Shown: piece by piece, positions 1 through 8,780 of the stretch
Numbering within the stretch: the first letter of the stretch is position 1
Layout: each line of letters opens with the position of its first letter
Assembly (NCBI GenBank): GCA_038528965.1
Contig: JBCBEC010000014.1
Location: 62,001 to 126,000, forward strand
Origin: Lewinella sp038528965
GTDB lineage: Bacteria > Bacteroidota > Bacteroidia > Chitinophagales > Saprospiraceae
Length of the DNA stretch: 64,000 bases
Direction of reading: 5' to 3'
Translations under genes and position numbers: made by a program
Notes under the pieces: generated by a model
Database searches by the model: none
What the model was told of the DNA's origin: nothing
The model's input: only the letters and a program-made list of their open reading frames with translations

Positions 1-663
1 AACCGCACTCGCTCCACGGTGTAGATTGGAGCGAAACTCCCCCGGCTTAGCCTGTCGCCGCATACTCGCTACTATCTGGTCTGCTACAACAATCACCCGC
101 AGGTCTGCTCCTTTAGCTTCAGGAACGTACTCCTGAAGAATGACTCGATCGTGATAACGAAAATAAGCGTTCATTTGCCGCTGTAAATCCCAAAAGGTTC
201 GGGCCAAGGCCACTCCTTCACCGTGGGTACCTTCGAGTACCTTTACGACTACCGGAAACCCGCCGAGTTTTACGGTTACTTGGTGCAGGTTTTCGTAGCG
301 GCCCACCATAATTGTCTTGGGCACTGGCAGTCCACGTTTACTGAGCAACTGCAGGCACCGCAACTTATCGCGCGCCAATTGCAAAGCTTGCGGACTCGTC
401 GGCGTAACCACGTCCATTAACTCAAACTGACTAATCACAGCTGCTCCGAGCGCAGTTACACTAGCACCAATGCGCGGAATCACTGCATCCAGGTAATGGA
501 GCGGCTTAGACTGATAAAAGACATTAGGCTTCTCCCCGTCCAGCACTAGTGTGCAACGCGTATGGTCAATCACCTGCATTTGGTGCCCCAGGCGCTTGCC
601 AGCCTGAAACAGACTTTGAGTGGAATACAACTCCGCACTACGTGAAAGGATGCCGATGTTCAT
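1..663 (-). CDS. rimK: RimK-type ribosomal protein S6 glutamate ligase, 3' part cut by window edge
   Basis: ATP-grasp ligase that in RimK proteins adds glutamate residues to the C-terminus of ribosomal protein S6. Translating the minus strand from the ATG at 663 gives 221 open codons running off the window, so about the last quarter of a roughly 300-residue protein is missing. The start reads MNIGILSRSAELYSTQSL, followed by VIPRIGAS, ARDKLRCLQLLSKRGLPVP, VVKVLEGTHGEGV, ILQEYVPEAKGADLRVIVV and GEFRSNLHRG. These are the usual RimK landmarks: pre-ATP-grasp domain, ATP-binding lysine and glycine loop, and the SNLHRG loop. It is divergent from the MFS gene. Family assignment is firm. The exact substrate (S6 or another peptide) cannot be told from the fragment. 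Confidence 0.9.
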   Translation of the reverse strand, partial: MNIGILSRSAELYSTQSLFQAGKRLGHQMQVIDHTRCTLVLDGEKPNVFYQSKPLHYLDAVIPRIGASVTALGAAVISQFELMDVVTPTSPQALQLARDKLRCLQLLSKRGLPVPKTIMVGRYENLHQVTVKLGGFPVVVKVLEGTHGEGVALARTFWDLQRQMNAYFRYHDRVILQEYVPEAKGADLRVIVVADQIVASMRRQAKPGEFRSNLHRGASAV

Positions 664-786
664 AATTCTAGGAAAGGTAAGCCTTTTATGATTATTCTTG
701 TATCTTCAGCGGGCTTGGAGTAGGCAGCCCTGGCTAACCAACCTATCTGTATTTCCATCGCTGCCCGCTAAAATCAGCGTCTATCA

Positions 787-2106
787 ATGAGCAATACCAA
801 CACCGTCCAACTACCTAATTCTCCCAAGAATGATCCCCGCGTACTCAATGGTTGGGCCATGTTCGACTGGGCCAATTCCGCTTTTGCCCTCGTCATCACC
901 GTTGCCATATTCCCACCCTACTTTCTCTCCATTACAGATGACATTATTCACATTGGGCCACTCACTATTTCGGATAGTACGCTCTGGTCATTTTGCATAT
1001 CAGCAGCCTACATTGCAATCGCTATTGTGTCACCCTGGCTGTCTGGTATAGCCGATGCTAGCGGCCGCAAGATGTTCTTTCTCAAGGCTTTTACCGCTAT
1101 CGGATCATTTGGTTGTTTATCCTTGCTGTGGTTCAATGGTATGAGCACCCTGTGGGTGGGTACCATCGGCTTTATTTTGGCTATGATTGGCTTTGCGGGT
1201 GGTTTGGTATTTTACAATAGCTACCTCCCAGAGATCGCAACCGAGGATATGTACGACCGAATTAGTGCCCGTGGTTTTGCGTTTGGCTTCATTGGTAGTG
1301 TACTCCTACTCATTGTCAACCTGGTCATGTTGCTCAGCCCAGAAACTTTTGGCCTTCCGGCCGAGGACACCCTGCCGGCTCGTATTTCATTTGCTATGGT
1401 GGGCTTGTGGTGGATTGGTTTTTCGCAGATCCCGTTTCGGCGTCTACCCAAAGACGAACCCGTTGGTAGTGACAAGCTCTCTACCATGGCGCGCCAGGGT
1501 TGGAAAGAAATCAAGAAAGTTTGGGGAGATGTCAAAAATCATGATCAAATTAAGCGCTTCCTTTTTAGCTTTTTCTGCTACAGCATGGGCGTGCAGACCA
1601 TACTATACGTGGCGGCCATATTCGCCGAAAAGGAACTGTCGTTCGCTACTGATGAGCTCATTTACCTCATCCTGGTCCTCCAAGTTGTGGGTATCGGCGG
1701 TGCTTATTTTTTCGCCTGGGTTTCAGATAAGAAAGGCAATGTCTACAGTTTGATCAGCATGCTCATCATCTGGACCGTCATTTGCATTCTGGCCTATATC
1801 GTAGAAGATAAACAACCCTTTTATTTCGTTGCCGCTTTGGTGGGCTTGGTCATGGGAGGTATTCAATCTTTATCGAGGTCTACTTATTCCAAGCTCTTAC
1901 CGGAGGATACGCCGGACACTACCTCCTATTTTAGTTTTTACGATGTACTCGAGAAATCAGCAATTGTACTGGGCTCTTTTTCCTTTGGCTTGGCGGAGTT
2001 GATCACAGGTGATATTCGTAATAGCATCCTGGTGTTGGGCAGCTTCTTTGTAATCAGCGTTATTGTCTTGCTTCAGTTGAAGGTCAAGCACGCAGACGTT
2101 AAGTAA
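787..2106 (+). CDS. MFS transporter, UMF1/Atg22-like family
   Basis: Integral membrane transporter of 439 residues with about twelve hydrophobic segments. The N-terminus (NGWAMFDWANSAFALVI) is the hallmark of the UMF1/Atg22 branch of the major facilitator superfamily. The family motif GIADASGRKMFFLK follows the second segment, and a central hydrophilic loop lies at about residues 210-255. The second half starts near FLFSFFCYSMGVQTILY, and GLVMGGIQSLSRSTYSKLLPE is also typical. Substrate is unknown; eukaryotic Atg22 exports vacuolar amino acids, but that cannot be transferred to bacterial members. No clear Shine-Dalgarno sequence precedes the ATG, as is common in Bacteroidota. A GC-rich hairpin lies just downstream. 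Confidence 0.85.
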   Translation: MSNTNTVQLPNSPKNDPRVLNGWAMFDWANSAFALVITVAIFPPYFLSITDDIIHIGPLTISDSTLWSFCISAAYIAIAIVSPWLSGIADASGRKMFFLKAFTAIGSFGCLSLLWFNGMSTLWVGTIGFILAMIGFAGGLVFYNSYLPEIATEDMYDRISARGFAFGFIGSVLLLIVNLVMLLSPETFGLPAEDTLPARISFAMVGLWWIGFSQIPFRRLPKDEPVGSDKLSTMARQGWKEIKKVWGDVKNHDQIKRFLFSFFCYSMGVQTILYVAAIFAEKELSFATDELIYLILVLQVVGIGGAYFFAWVSDKKGNVYSLISMLIIWTVICILAYIVEDKQPFYFVAALVGLVMGGIQSLSRSTYSKLLPEDTPDTTSYFSFYDVLEKSAIVLGSFSFGLAELITGDIRNSILVLGSFFVISVIVLLQLKVKHADVK

Positions 2107-2118
2107 TTTGGGGGCTCC

Positions 2119-2145
2119 GCCCGCCTAGTACTTTGTCAGGCGGGC
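2119..2145 (+). terminator. GC-rich hairpin after the MFS gene
   Basis: An 8-bp perfect inverted repeat (GCCCGCCT at 2119-2126 and AGGCGGGC at 2138-2145) begins 13 bases after the MFS stop codon. There is no T-run after it, so it may be a processing or repeat element rather than a classical intrinsic terminator. A second perfect hairpin (GCGCAC, loop CTCC, GTGCGC) lies at 2175-2190. Confidence 0.45.
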
Positions 2146-2348
2146 TATTCGCTGCGCTACTATCCTTAGCCCTTGCGCACCTCCGTGCGCCTTGCTCACA
2201 GGAAGCTGTTCGCGGCGGTATCGTCAGCGAGGAAGAACAAGCAAGATTTCTGCCAGATTAAAAGTAATATCAGGGAACTTAATTGCGGACACATTAACTA
2301 AGATTAGTACTTATAGTCCAAACTTGCTATCGTAAAGTGGAAGAAAAA

Positions 2349-3680
2349 ATGCCCCAATACACTAAGAACAAAACATCAATAACTTTTGAAGTTGAAGATG
2401 TTTCTTTAGCAACTGAGCTACTTCCTATTGTAAAGACGGAAGAACTAATTGCTAGATTAGGTAATCAAGTTACTACTTCAAGTAATCTACCCAAAAGCTT
2501 GGTTGACTTTGGCCGTCACACTTTTATCGCGGGCCTGTACCAAGCCTATTCGGATCATCGACCATTTACAATCTCGCCAGAAATGATCTGGATATTGATT
2601 CAACAAGGAATCTCAATGCACCTCTATCACAATGTGAGTGCACTGACGAGATATTATCCGGAGCTGATAGAGAGAAAAGAGCTGATAGTTAATAAGGAGG
2701 CAGAAAACATAGACAATGAAGACTGGAAAGAAATAATAGAGCAGTTTAGAACCCAAGTACAAGATTACCTTGACCCTGATTTTGTCGAAACCTTTAGAGT
2801 GGATTTCAGCAATAGTACAGAAGATGAAATAGTAGTTGGCGACTTGATGCTGATGGATGCCATGCAACCCTATTTCAAGTATATTGTAAACATCTCTATT
2901 TGCGGCATTCCCAAGATTACTGTTGAGGGTTCAGCGTCGGATTGGGACAAGATATTGTCTAAACTAGATTACTTTAAAAGTCTAGAGCTAGATTGGTGGT
3001 TTAAAGATTTAGAGCCCATTATCAAGGAAATAAGAGATACCGCAAATGGAAAAAGAAACCTAGCATTTTGGAGAAATATCTTCAAAGTACACACCAAAGA
3101 AACTTACGGGAAACCGAAGGTAATTGATGGCTGGATAACCTGCTTCTATCCGTATGACAAAAAAGGCAAGAGGATACTTAATGAAGAGCTTACAGAATTA
3201 ACTGTGGAAAAAATCTTTGATACGCTACCTAGTGATTTGAAGACAATTCCGTTTAAGATTCAAATAACTGGATTAAATCGGACCATACTTAAAGAATACT
3301 CGATGGAGTTTACTGCCGGTTTTATTGGTTTAAGGCAAAGCGACGACTTCACGCTCCGCCCCGAATTAGGGTGGTTCATTGGTGCCGAAACAGACAAAAC
3401 ACCTAAACCTTCGCCATATGCTGGTTTAGATAATGACTCTCGAGAGTACTATTCTTTAGAGAAATTTCCTGAGGAGCTACTAGACGGAAAAGAATATGGT
3501 CTCTTAATCCTACATTTCAAAAATGACATTAATTATCCGGAGGAAATAGCGGATATCAAAGCAACATCATTAATGCTTACTGGTGGTGTAAGAGAAGGAT
3601 TGATCGAAGATCTGAGAGCAAAATTCGGTAGTAGAAAGGCCAATATTGGCTTGAATTATGATTGGGATAATATTCTTTAA
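2349..3680 (+). CDS. DUF4419 domain-containing protein
   Basis: Protein of about 443 residues matching the DUF4419 family by the block VDFGRHTFIAGLYQAYSDHR-PFTISPEMIWILIQQGISMHL near residues 55-95 and by RNLAFWRNIFKVH and DGWITCFYPYDKKGKR further on. No function is established for DUF4419. No signal peptide or membrane segment is visible, so it is probably cytoplasmic. A GTG at 2337 could add four residues (MEEK); the ATG at 2349 follows a purine run (GGAAGAAAAA) and is preferred. The gene is clearly more AT-rich than its neighbours and sits alone between a GC-rich hairpin element and a convergent gene, which suggests horizontal acquisition. Confidence 0.75.
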   Translation: MPQYTKNKTSITFEVEDVSLATELLPIVKTEELIARLGNQVTTSSNLPKSLVDFGRHTFIAGLYQAYSDHRPFTISPEMIWILIQQGISMHLYHNVSALTRYYPELIERKELIVNKEAENIDNEDWKEIIEQFRTQVQDYLDPDFVETFRVDFSNSTEDEIVVGDLMLMDAMQPYFKYIVNISICGIPKITVEGSASDWDKILSKLDYFKSLELDWWFKDLEPIIKEIRDTANGKRNLAFWRNIFKVHTKETYGKPKVIDGWITCFYPYDKKGKRILNEELTELTVEKIFDTLPSDLKTIPFKIQITGLNRTILKEYSMEFTAGFIGLRQSDDFTLRPELGWFIGAETDKTPKPSPYAGLDNDSREYYSLEKFPEELLDGKEYGLLILHFKNDINYPEEIADIKATSLMLTGGVREGLIEDLRAKFGSRKANIGLNYDWDNIL

Positions 3681-3705
3681 TACAATCGAAGGTAACGTTT
3701 GAGGC

Positions 3706-3734
3706 GTGGAGACGCGTCAAAAATCCGTCTCCAC
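3706..3734. terminator. Hairpin between convergent genes
   Basis: A perfect 9-bp inverted repeat (GTGGAGACG at 3706-3714, CGTCTCCAC at 3726-3734) with an 11-base loop lies in the gap between the DUF4419 gene and the oppositely oriented barrel gene. The position suits a shared bidirectional terminator, but neither side has a good T-run. Confidence 0.45.
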
Positions 3735-3746
3735 ACTACATATCCA

Positions 3747-5249
3747 TCATCTTAGCTGGTAACGCAACCCAAGCTGCAGGCCTCCCAACTGATACCCCTC
3801 TTTAAAGCCTACTTGCTCCGTTGAGAAGTCGGTTGGTGTATAACGCACGGTAGCCCCAGCTCGCAGTTGCAATTGCTGACTGAGCTCGTACCCTAGATGT
3901 AATCCGGCCTGGAGACCTACACCAATGTTGGTTCGGTACCAATCTTGATTTTCCCAGGGCTCTACCCGATCCTCTTGATTCATGATGACTTGTCCTTCCC
4001 AGGTGCGACTTAAACGCAGTCGTACTCCAGCTTCCGCTATTACACTCAACTGGCCCAGGGTGGCTTCATAATTCACCAAAATGGGGAGTTCCCATTGACG
4101 GAAACTGTTGTAAATACGCCGCTCGCGCTCAATGGTCTCCGTTTGCAGTACCGGACCAAGAATGGTATCTGCAGAGCCGTTCGGGTTAAAGACAATGGTT
4201 TGCACGCCAAGAAAGGTGTCAATCCGCACTTGAGTTTCGTTTAACGAAAACTGGGTATTGATCTGTGTGTACCCTAATCCTGTGCGCAACTGCCAATTTT
4301 GATGCCAATTATAACCAACCGTAAGGTCCGTACTCCAGGCATCCAGCACAGATTCGGTAGCAACACGACGACTAATGAAGGGCGTCAAGGAGTCGGGCTC
4401 CAGCGTCCTTCGTACGGCCATGTAAGCCCCATCCACTTGTACACTCCAGGGGGAAAGGCTCCGGCGACCACGACGGTACAATTCCGGTATACCAAGTTTT
4501 TCTTCTAAAGTGCTATTACTGATCAATTGCTCAGTTGGTGTAGGTAAACGATAACCAATGGCGGCAAAGTCACGCCCTTTGGATGTTTCAAACGTTACAC
4601 TTTGAGGTGCTTCTTCACTAGGTACCGTCATTTCATCTTGCTCCGCATCAGTGATTTCTGCACTGGTAGATCCAGTGGCCGCTGCTTCTGGGGCAATTTC
4701 GCTCGGTAGACCTGCCTGAGCAATAGTACTTTCTTCTTGCGCTGCCGCTTGGGGCATTTGTACTGCCAGCTCTGTATCTAAATCATCCTGTACTTCCGTC
4801 CTCAGATCCGTAGTATTGGCAGCTAGTCCGGCCTCAGCTTCCCTAGCTACGGATTTTTTCTGCCCGGTGATTTCATTCTCTGCGGCAGGTACACTTTGTT
4901 CTGGTTGCTCTTCAGTGGTAAAACCCGTTTCCGTCAAGGAAACTTCTGCATTCGAAGCGATAGGGTTATCATCAGTATTCCGCTCTGCATTATTCTCGAT
5001 GACCTGCTCCACCTTCATTGTCTGCTGCTCTTGTATAGCCTGGTCTACTAGATCATCAGGACTATTTGTGTCAGTCATACTCCACCAAGCCGCACCCGAC
5101 CCGATCAGCAGCCCGAAGAGCAAGAAGAACCACAGCCAGGGACGCCTCCGCCGAGGGGGACGCACCGCAGCCCAGATCGCTTCGGCATCCACCTCCGACT
5201 CGTAGGCGTGCAACTGATCACCGAAATGCTTATCCAACTCGTTTGACAT
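3747..5249 (-). CDS. Trans-envelope anti-sigma-like protein fused to an outer-membrane beta-barrel-like domain
   Basis: Protein of about 500 residues in three parts. Residues 1-36 are cytoplasmic and end in a basic stretch (RPPRRRRPW). One membrane segment covers about 37-57. A long acidic, Ser/Thr/Gln-rich linker runs to about 225. The rest is beta-rich with alternating aromatic and hydrophobic residues, like PorT/OmpA-type small barrels of Bacteroidota. The gene follows and overlaps the ECF sigma gene by 20 bases, the usual place for an anti-sigma factor, so the N-terminal tail may hold the sigma factor. The ATG at 5249 is preferred over one 15 bases upstream because AGGAG lies six bases before it. 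No known anti-sigma motif (such as the zinc-binding HxxxCxxC) is seen, so that role is inferred from position and topology. Confidence 0.65.
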   Translation of the reverse strand: MSNELDKHFGDQLHAYESEVDAEAIWAAVRPPRRRRPWLWFFLLFGLLIGSGAAWWSMTDTNSPDDLVDQAIQEQQTMKVEQVIENNAERNTDDNPIASNAEVSLTETGFTTEEQPEQSVPAAENEITGQKKSVAREAEAGLAANTTDLRTEVQDDLDTELAVQMPQAAAQEESTIAQAGLPSEIAPEAAATGSTSAEITDAEQDEMTVPSEEAPQSVTFETSKGRDFAAIGYRLPTPTEQLISNSTLEEKLGIPELYRRGRRSLSPWSVQVDGAYMAVRRTLEPDSLTPFISRRVATESVLDAWSTDLTVGYNWHQNWQLRTGLGYTQINTQFSLNETQVRIDTFLGVQTIVFNPNGSADTILGPVLQTETIERERRIYNSFRQWELPILVNYEATLGQLSVIAEAGVRLRLSRTWEGQVIMNQEDRVEPWENQDWYRTNIGVGLQAGLHLGYELSQQLQLRAGATVRYTPTDFSTEQVGFKEGYQLGGLQLGLRYQLR

Positions 5250-5781
5250 AATTCTCCTTTTCACGTTCCAAAATCATAGCTTGTAGTTTTTGCCGCGCCC
5301 GCGTTAATTGGGAGCGCGAAGTGCCTGGGGCAATATGGAGGAGCTGCGCTATTTCGTCGTGGGAATAGCCTTCTACCACGTAGAGATTAAATACCTCTCT
5401 AAACTTCTCAGGAAGCCGTTGAATGAGAGCGATCAAATCTTCTGCATTAAGGGAAGAAATGGCCTCCGGCGACACCATTGGGTGCGCCACGTGGTCCAGG
5501 CTAGTTTGTTCGCGCTGGTACGAAGCTTTATCCTTGCTTTGCAGGGCCACATTGATCACTATCCGCCGCATCCAAGCGGTGAAAGAACCAGTAGCCTGGT
5601 AACGATCAATGGCTCGGAAAACCCGGATAAATGACTCCTGCAGCACATCCTTAGCAGCATGATCGTCCCGGCAGTAGCGGCGGGCTACGGTCATCAGCAT
5701 CGGAGAGTAGCGAAGTACCAATGCCTTTTGGTACTTCGCCCTACCCTTCTGACATCCACGAATAATATCGTTTTCGGTCAT
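5230..5781 (-). CDS. ECF (extracytoplasmic function) RNA polymerase sigma factor
   Basis: 183-residue sigma-70 family protein of the RpoE/ECF type. Region 2 is seen as LVLRYSPMLMTVARRYCRDDHAAKDVLQESFIRVFRAIDRY with the TGSFTAWMRRIVINVAL tail (about residues 20-80). Region 4 is seen as LPEKFREVFNLYVVEGYSHDEIAQLLHIAPGTSRSQLTRARQKL (about 125-170), a helix-turn-helix that reads the -35 element. The two regions are joined by a variable linker, with no region 1.1 or 3. It lies 26 bases after a lipoprotein gene and overlaps the next gene, so the three are probably one operon. Target promoters are unknown, and autoregulation is likely but not shown. Confidence 0.92.
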   Translation of the reverse strand: MTENDIIRGCQKGRAKYQKALVLRYSPMLMTVARRYCRDDHAAKDVLQESFIRVFRAIDRYQATGSFTAWMRRIVINVALQSKDKASYQREQTSLDHVAHPMVSPEAISSLNAEDLIALIQRLPEKFREVFNLYVVEGYSHDEIAQLLHIAPGTSRSQLTRARQKLQAMILEREKENYVKRVG

Positions 5782-5807
5782 GTAGATTTTTCTAGGTGTT
5801 TGGTCTG

Positions 5808-7619
5808 CTATTGCGGTATTCTTACTCTAAAAGTACCACTGACCGGTCGATCCTGGATTGACATCTGCATCGCATCCCATCCATCGGAAGTACCAGAGTA
5901 GTTTCCTTCTAAGAAGCCACCTGGGCCTTCATTATTCGTAATATTTACCGTGACGGTGTTGCAAGGTATCCAACAATTCAAGCTAAAGGATGGTCCTTGA
6001 TCAACTGCATTGAACCAGTAACTATACCCTACATCATCTCCGGTATAACTACCGACATCAATATCTCTGATGAGAATAGATATAGTGCTTTGATTTCCTT
6101 CTCCATCAAAACCTCGACCGCTTATTTCAGAGTAGTTGAAGAAATCGATACTGTCTGGTGAGATCAAAATCGAGTCTACGACCAATTCCAGGTCAAAGAA
6201 ATCCAATTCGTAACCATCAGCATTACTGCTCAAGATTTCATCCAATTCAACATCACAAACCGGCAACTGACCAATATCCTGATCCTCTGAAATAGCGTAT
6301 TGCGTGGGTTCGGTAGCCTGCTGGTTCTCAAAATCATAAGCCGTAATCGTGAAACTCTCCTGTCCGTCACATCCGTCAAAAGTAGCGGAGAAGAATCCTT
6401 CTTCGTCAGCGGTAATCACCTGCCAAGGCCAGAAGTGTTGCAGTAGGACGACCCCACCAGCAACGGGGTCACCGTCACAATCTACCAGTTGTCCGCTAAA
6501 GGTGATGGTCTCTTGGGTTTCTACTAAAATGAAACAACCTTCTAGCTCGGTGTCCTCTGTCAATGGTCCAACGGTGAAAGTTTGAGGGGGGCCACAACCG
6601 CCATCTCGGAAGGTAAAGATGAGTGTTTCGTCTACTGGAACAGGGCCGTAGAAGTTGCCATCTCCGTCGGTACGTCCCCAGATGATTGTTCCTCCCCCTT
6701 CAACCCTTACCGTGAACTCGTAGAAGGTAGCAGGACTGCCATCTTCAAACTTAACACAGCCACTGACATCTACCGTCTCGGTGCCGTAGGGAAAGTCCAC
6801 ATTCCAGAAGGTAAAGTGACTAACCTTACCGGTGTAAGTACTGCCGTCCAAGGTGGCTGAACCCTCTTCAATCCAAATACCGTCCGTCTCATCAAAGTGC
6901 CAAAGTGGAATTTCAGTAGGCGCAATTGACAGCAAGGAAGCCGGTACCGGAAACTGTACGGTGGCTTCACGTCCCGCAGCAATATCCAGCTCATTTCCAT
7001 TAGCATCAAATAATTCAACGGCCAACATCCCCATTGAGGTCATGGTAACTTCCTGACCAGATTCGTTCAAGCCAAAGAGCGCACCCGGCATGAAATCGCC
7101 TAGATTATCAGCAGAAGGATCAAGCCATTGAGCGTAAACAGTGACTTCACCATTTACCAGACTTCCTTGCTGGTTTGCAATGGTGCTTGGCTCGAAACGA
7201 ACGCTTGCCCCAGACACCTCGATAGTTCCGCCTTCGACACTATTGAAGGTTCCGGCCAATGTTTTAGCCAGGAGCTGAATGCGGGAAAAGTTAGAACTAC
7301 CATTAGCGGGATAAATGCGGTCTGACCCCAGGAAATAACCATCACGGCTCGCCGTAATGTAGGTTCCACTCGCATTCATTTGAATGTTATCGAAATTGAA
7401 TAGTCCGAATTCATTAGAGACTGCAGAGCGATTACCTACCCGCACCAGAGAATTGGGAACAGCATTGCCCGTTTCATCCACTACTTGACCGACCAGTTTG
7501 CCGGTTACTACCACTACTGGGGGTTGGTATTCAGAATTCGTGGTGATATTATCAACGTCCTTACGGCAGCCAAAGAAGAGCAAGGGGACTGCCAAAAAAA
7601 CTAAAAGCCAATTTCTCAT
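5808..7619 (-). CDS. Lipoprotein with carboxypeptidase-regulatory-like domains
   Basis: 603-residue exported protein. The N-terminus MRNWLLVFLAVPLLFFGCRKD is a lipoprotein signal with a lipobox-like LFFGC, so Cys17 is the likely lipidated residue. At about 40-105 there is a carboxypeptidase regulatory-like (CarboxypepD_reg) beta-sandwich (KLVGQVVDETGNAVPNSLVRV). A second such domain is likely around 375-430 (FSGQLVDCDGDPVAGGVVLL). The rest is acidic beta-rich sequence. It is the first gene of a probable operon with the ECF sigma factor and the trans-envelope barrel protein, so it may be part of the envelope signal they sense. That link is inferred from order only. No enzymatic motif is visible. 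Confidence 0.75.
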   Translation of the reverse strand: MRNWLLVFLAVPLLFFGCRKDVDNITTNSEYQPPVVVVTGKLVGQVVDETGNAVPNSLVRVGNRSAVSNEFGLFNFDNIQMNASGTYITASRDGYFLGSDRIYPANGSSNFSRIQLLAKTLAGTFNSVEGGTIEVSGASVRFEPSTIANQQGSLVNGEVTVYAQWLDPSADNLGDFMPGALFGLNESGQEVTMTSMGMLAVELFDANGNELDIAAGREATVQFPVPASLLSIAPTEIPLWHFDETDGIWIEEGSATLDGSTYTGKVSHFTFWNVDFPYGTETVDVSGCVKFEDGSPATFYEFTVRVEGGGTIIWGRTDGDGNFYGPVPVDETLIFTFRDGGCGPPQTFTVGPLTEDTELEGCFILVETQETITFSGQLVDCDGDPVAGGVVLLQHFWPWQVITADEEGFFSATFDGCDGQESFTITAYDFENQQATEPTQYAISEDQDIGQLPVCDVELDEILSSNADGYELDFFDLELVVDSILISPDSIDFFNYSEISGRGFDGEGNQSTISILIRDIDVGSYTGDDVGYSYWFNAVDQGPSFSLNCWIPCNTVTVNITNNEGPGGFLEGNYSGTSDGWDAMQMSIQDRPVSGTFRVRIPQ

Positions 7620-7704
7620 TGTTTGTTGTTTGTGTCTAATCCAGACATGTTTCTTAATGTCGTGATAAGCTTATACAAGGGAGAAATCGGCCCAAGGGGA
7701 AGAG

Positions 7705-7730
7705 TGCTGCATCAAAGGCAGCATTTTTTT
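7705..7730 (+). terminator. Intrinsic-terminator-like hairpin with T-run on the plus strand
   Basis: TGCTGC (7705-7710), loop of seven, GCAGCA (7718-7723), followed by seven Ts. On the plus strand this is a textbook rho-independent terminator, but both flanking genes are on the minus strand. It may stop antisense transcription or act as a 3' structure for the acyl-CoA reductase transcript. Confidence 0.5.
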
Positions 7731-7748
7731 GATATTTCTTTTTTCGGC

Positions 7749-8780
7749 TTAAGACAATTGGAGTAAAAAGTCCATGGTATCTACGCCGTCTGCATAATCA
7801 AAAAGGCCAGGTTGCTGGGCAGCACCGTAGGGAAAAGTGGGAATCTCTTCGCTTAGTTTTGGGCCCACCACCAGTTGGATTTGTTCTTGAATTTCACTTA
7901 GCTGGCCAGCAAGTACTTCCTCCGAAGAATAATGCTCGTAGTGCAAGCAGGCAATCGGTGACTGCAAGGAGGTGTTTTCCGTAAGGATGATACAACCGTT
8001 AGCCAGGTATTCTACTTTGTTGAGGATGTACAAGGCATAATTGTAATCGAAGTTATTCTTGTACTTGGTGTGATTGACAATCTGGCGGTATTCATGAAGT
8101 GCCTCCAATAATGGCTTGAAATCATACCCTTCGGGTACATACAGCTTAGCTACATTCCGGCAGCCCAAGCCGAAGTAGTCAAAGACATCATGCCCCAGTG
8201 CCAGCAATTGATCTGCGGTCTCCCTGCCAGTAAGTACGGCCACCCCATTGCGGTTGCGGCGGATGACGTGGGGATACTTTCCAAAATAAGACTCGAAGTA
8301 GCGCGCCGTATTATTGCTCCCGGTAGCAATGACCGCATCAAAGTCTTTTAGCTTATCCACCAGCGAAAAATAAGCCTCACTTTCTGGTGCTACCTGACGA
8401 AGTGCCCGCAATACTGCCGGCAAGAGATAGGGATCTTTGTCCGACAGCTTAACCACAGCTTGGTGGCCACTGGCGAAAACGCATAAGATATCGTGAAACC
8501 CTACTAAAGGCAAGTTCCCAGCTAACACCAAACCTACACGCCGCTGCTGTACCGGCTCCGTTAGCGCGTACTTCTTCCACCAGACGGATAATTGCTCCGG
8601 TGCAAGCATATGGTCGACGATAGCGCTAATTGCCTGTTGCTGGTTTGCCTTCGTAAACCATGGATTGTGCAGCGCAGTGCGTCCGATGGTCGCAGCCAGA
8701 AAGCCATCCGTATCTTCTCGCAACTGCTGCCCTAGTGCTACTAGTGCATTGAATCTATCATCCGCGGTCATCATTGCCAT
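7749..8780 (-). CDS. LuxC-like acyl-CoA reductase
   Basis: 343-residue member of the LuxC/acyl-CoA reductase family, aldehyde-dehydrogenase-fold enzymes that reduce acyl-CoA or acyl-enzyme to aldehyde with NADPH. Visible landmarks are RVGLVLAGNLPLVGFHDILCV, ASGHQAVVKLSDKDPYLLPA, FDAVIATGSNNTARYFESYF, RRNRNGVAVLTG and FDYFGLGCRNVAKLYVPEG, whose Cys is the likely catalytic nucleophile. LuxD/LuxE partners are absent; instead it overlaps a DUF1415 gene by 23 bases and shares an operon with a pseudouridine synthase. Several in-frame ATGs lie near the start (residues 1, 3 and 4), so the start is uncertain by a few codons. Its physiological aldehyde product is unknown. Confidence 0.8.
   Translation of the reverse strand: MAMMTADDRFNALVALGQQLREDTDGFLAATIGRTALHNPWFTKANQQQAISAIVDHMLAPEQLSVWWKKYALTEPVQQRRVGLVLAGNLPLVGFHDILCVFASGHQAVVKLSDKDPYLLPAVLRALRQVAPESEAYFSLVDKLKDFDAVIATGSNNTARYFESYFGKYPHVIRRNRNGVAVLTGRETADQLLALGHDVFDYFGLGCRNVAKLYVPEGYDFKPLLEALHEYRQIVNHTKYKNNFDYNYALYILNKVEYLANGCIILTENTSLQSPIACLHYEHYSSEEVLAGQLSEIQEQIQLVVGPKLSEEIPTFPYGAAQQPGLFDYADGVDTMDFLLQLS

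Noticed and set aside
1187..1753. 188-residue plus-strand frame inside the MFS gene
   Set aside because: It lies in another frame of a well-supported transporter and has no family features.
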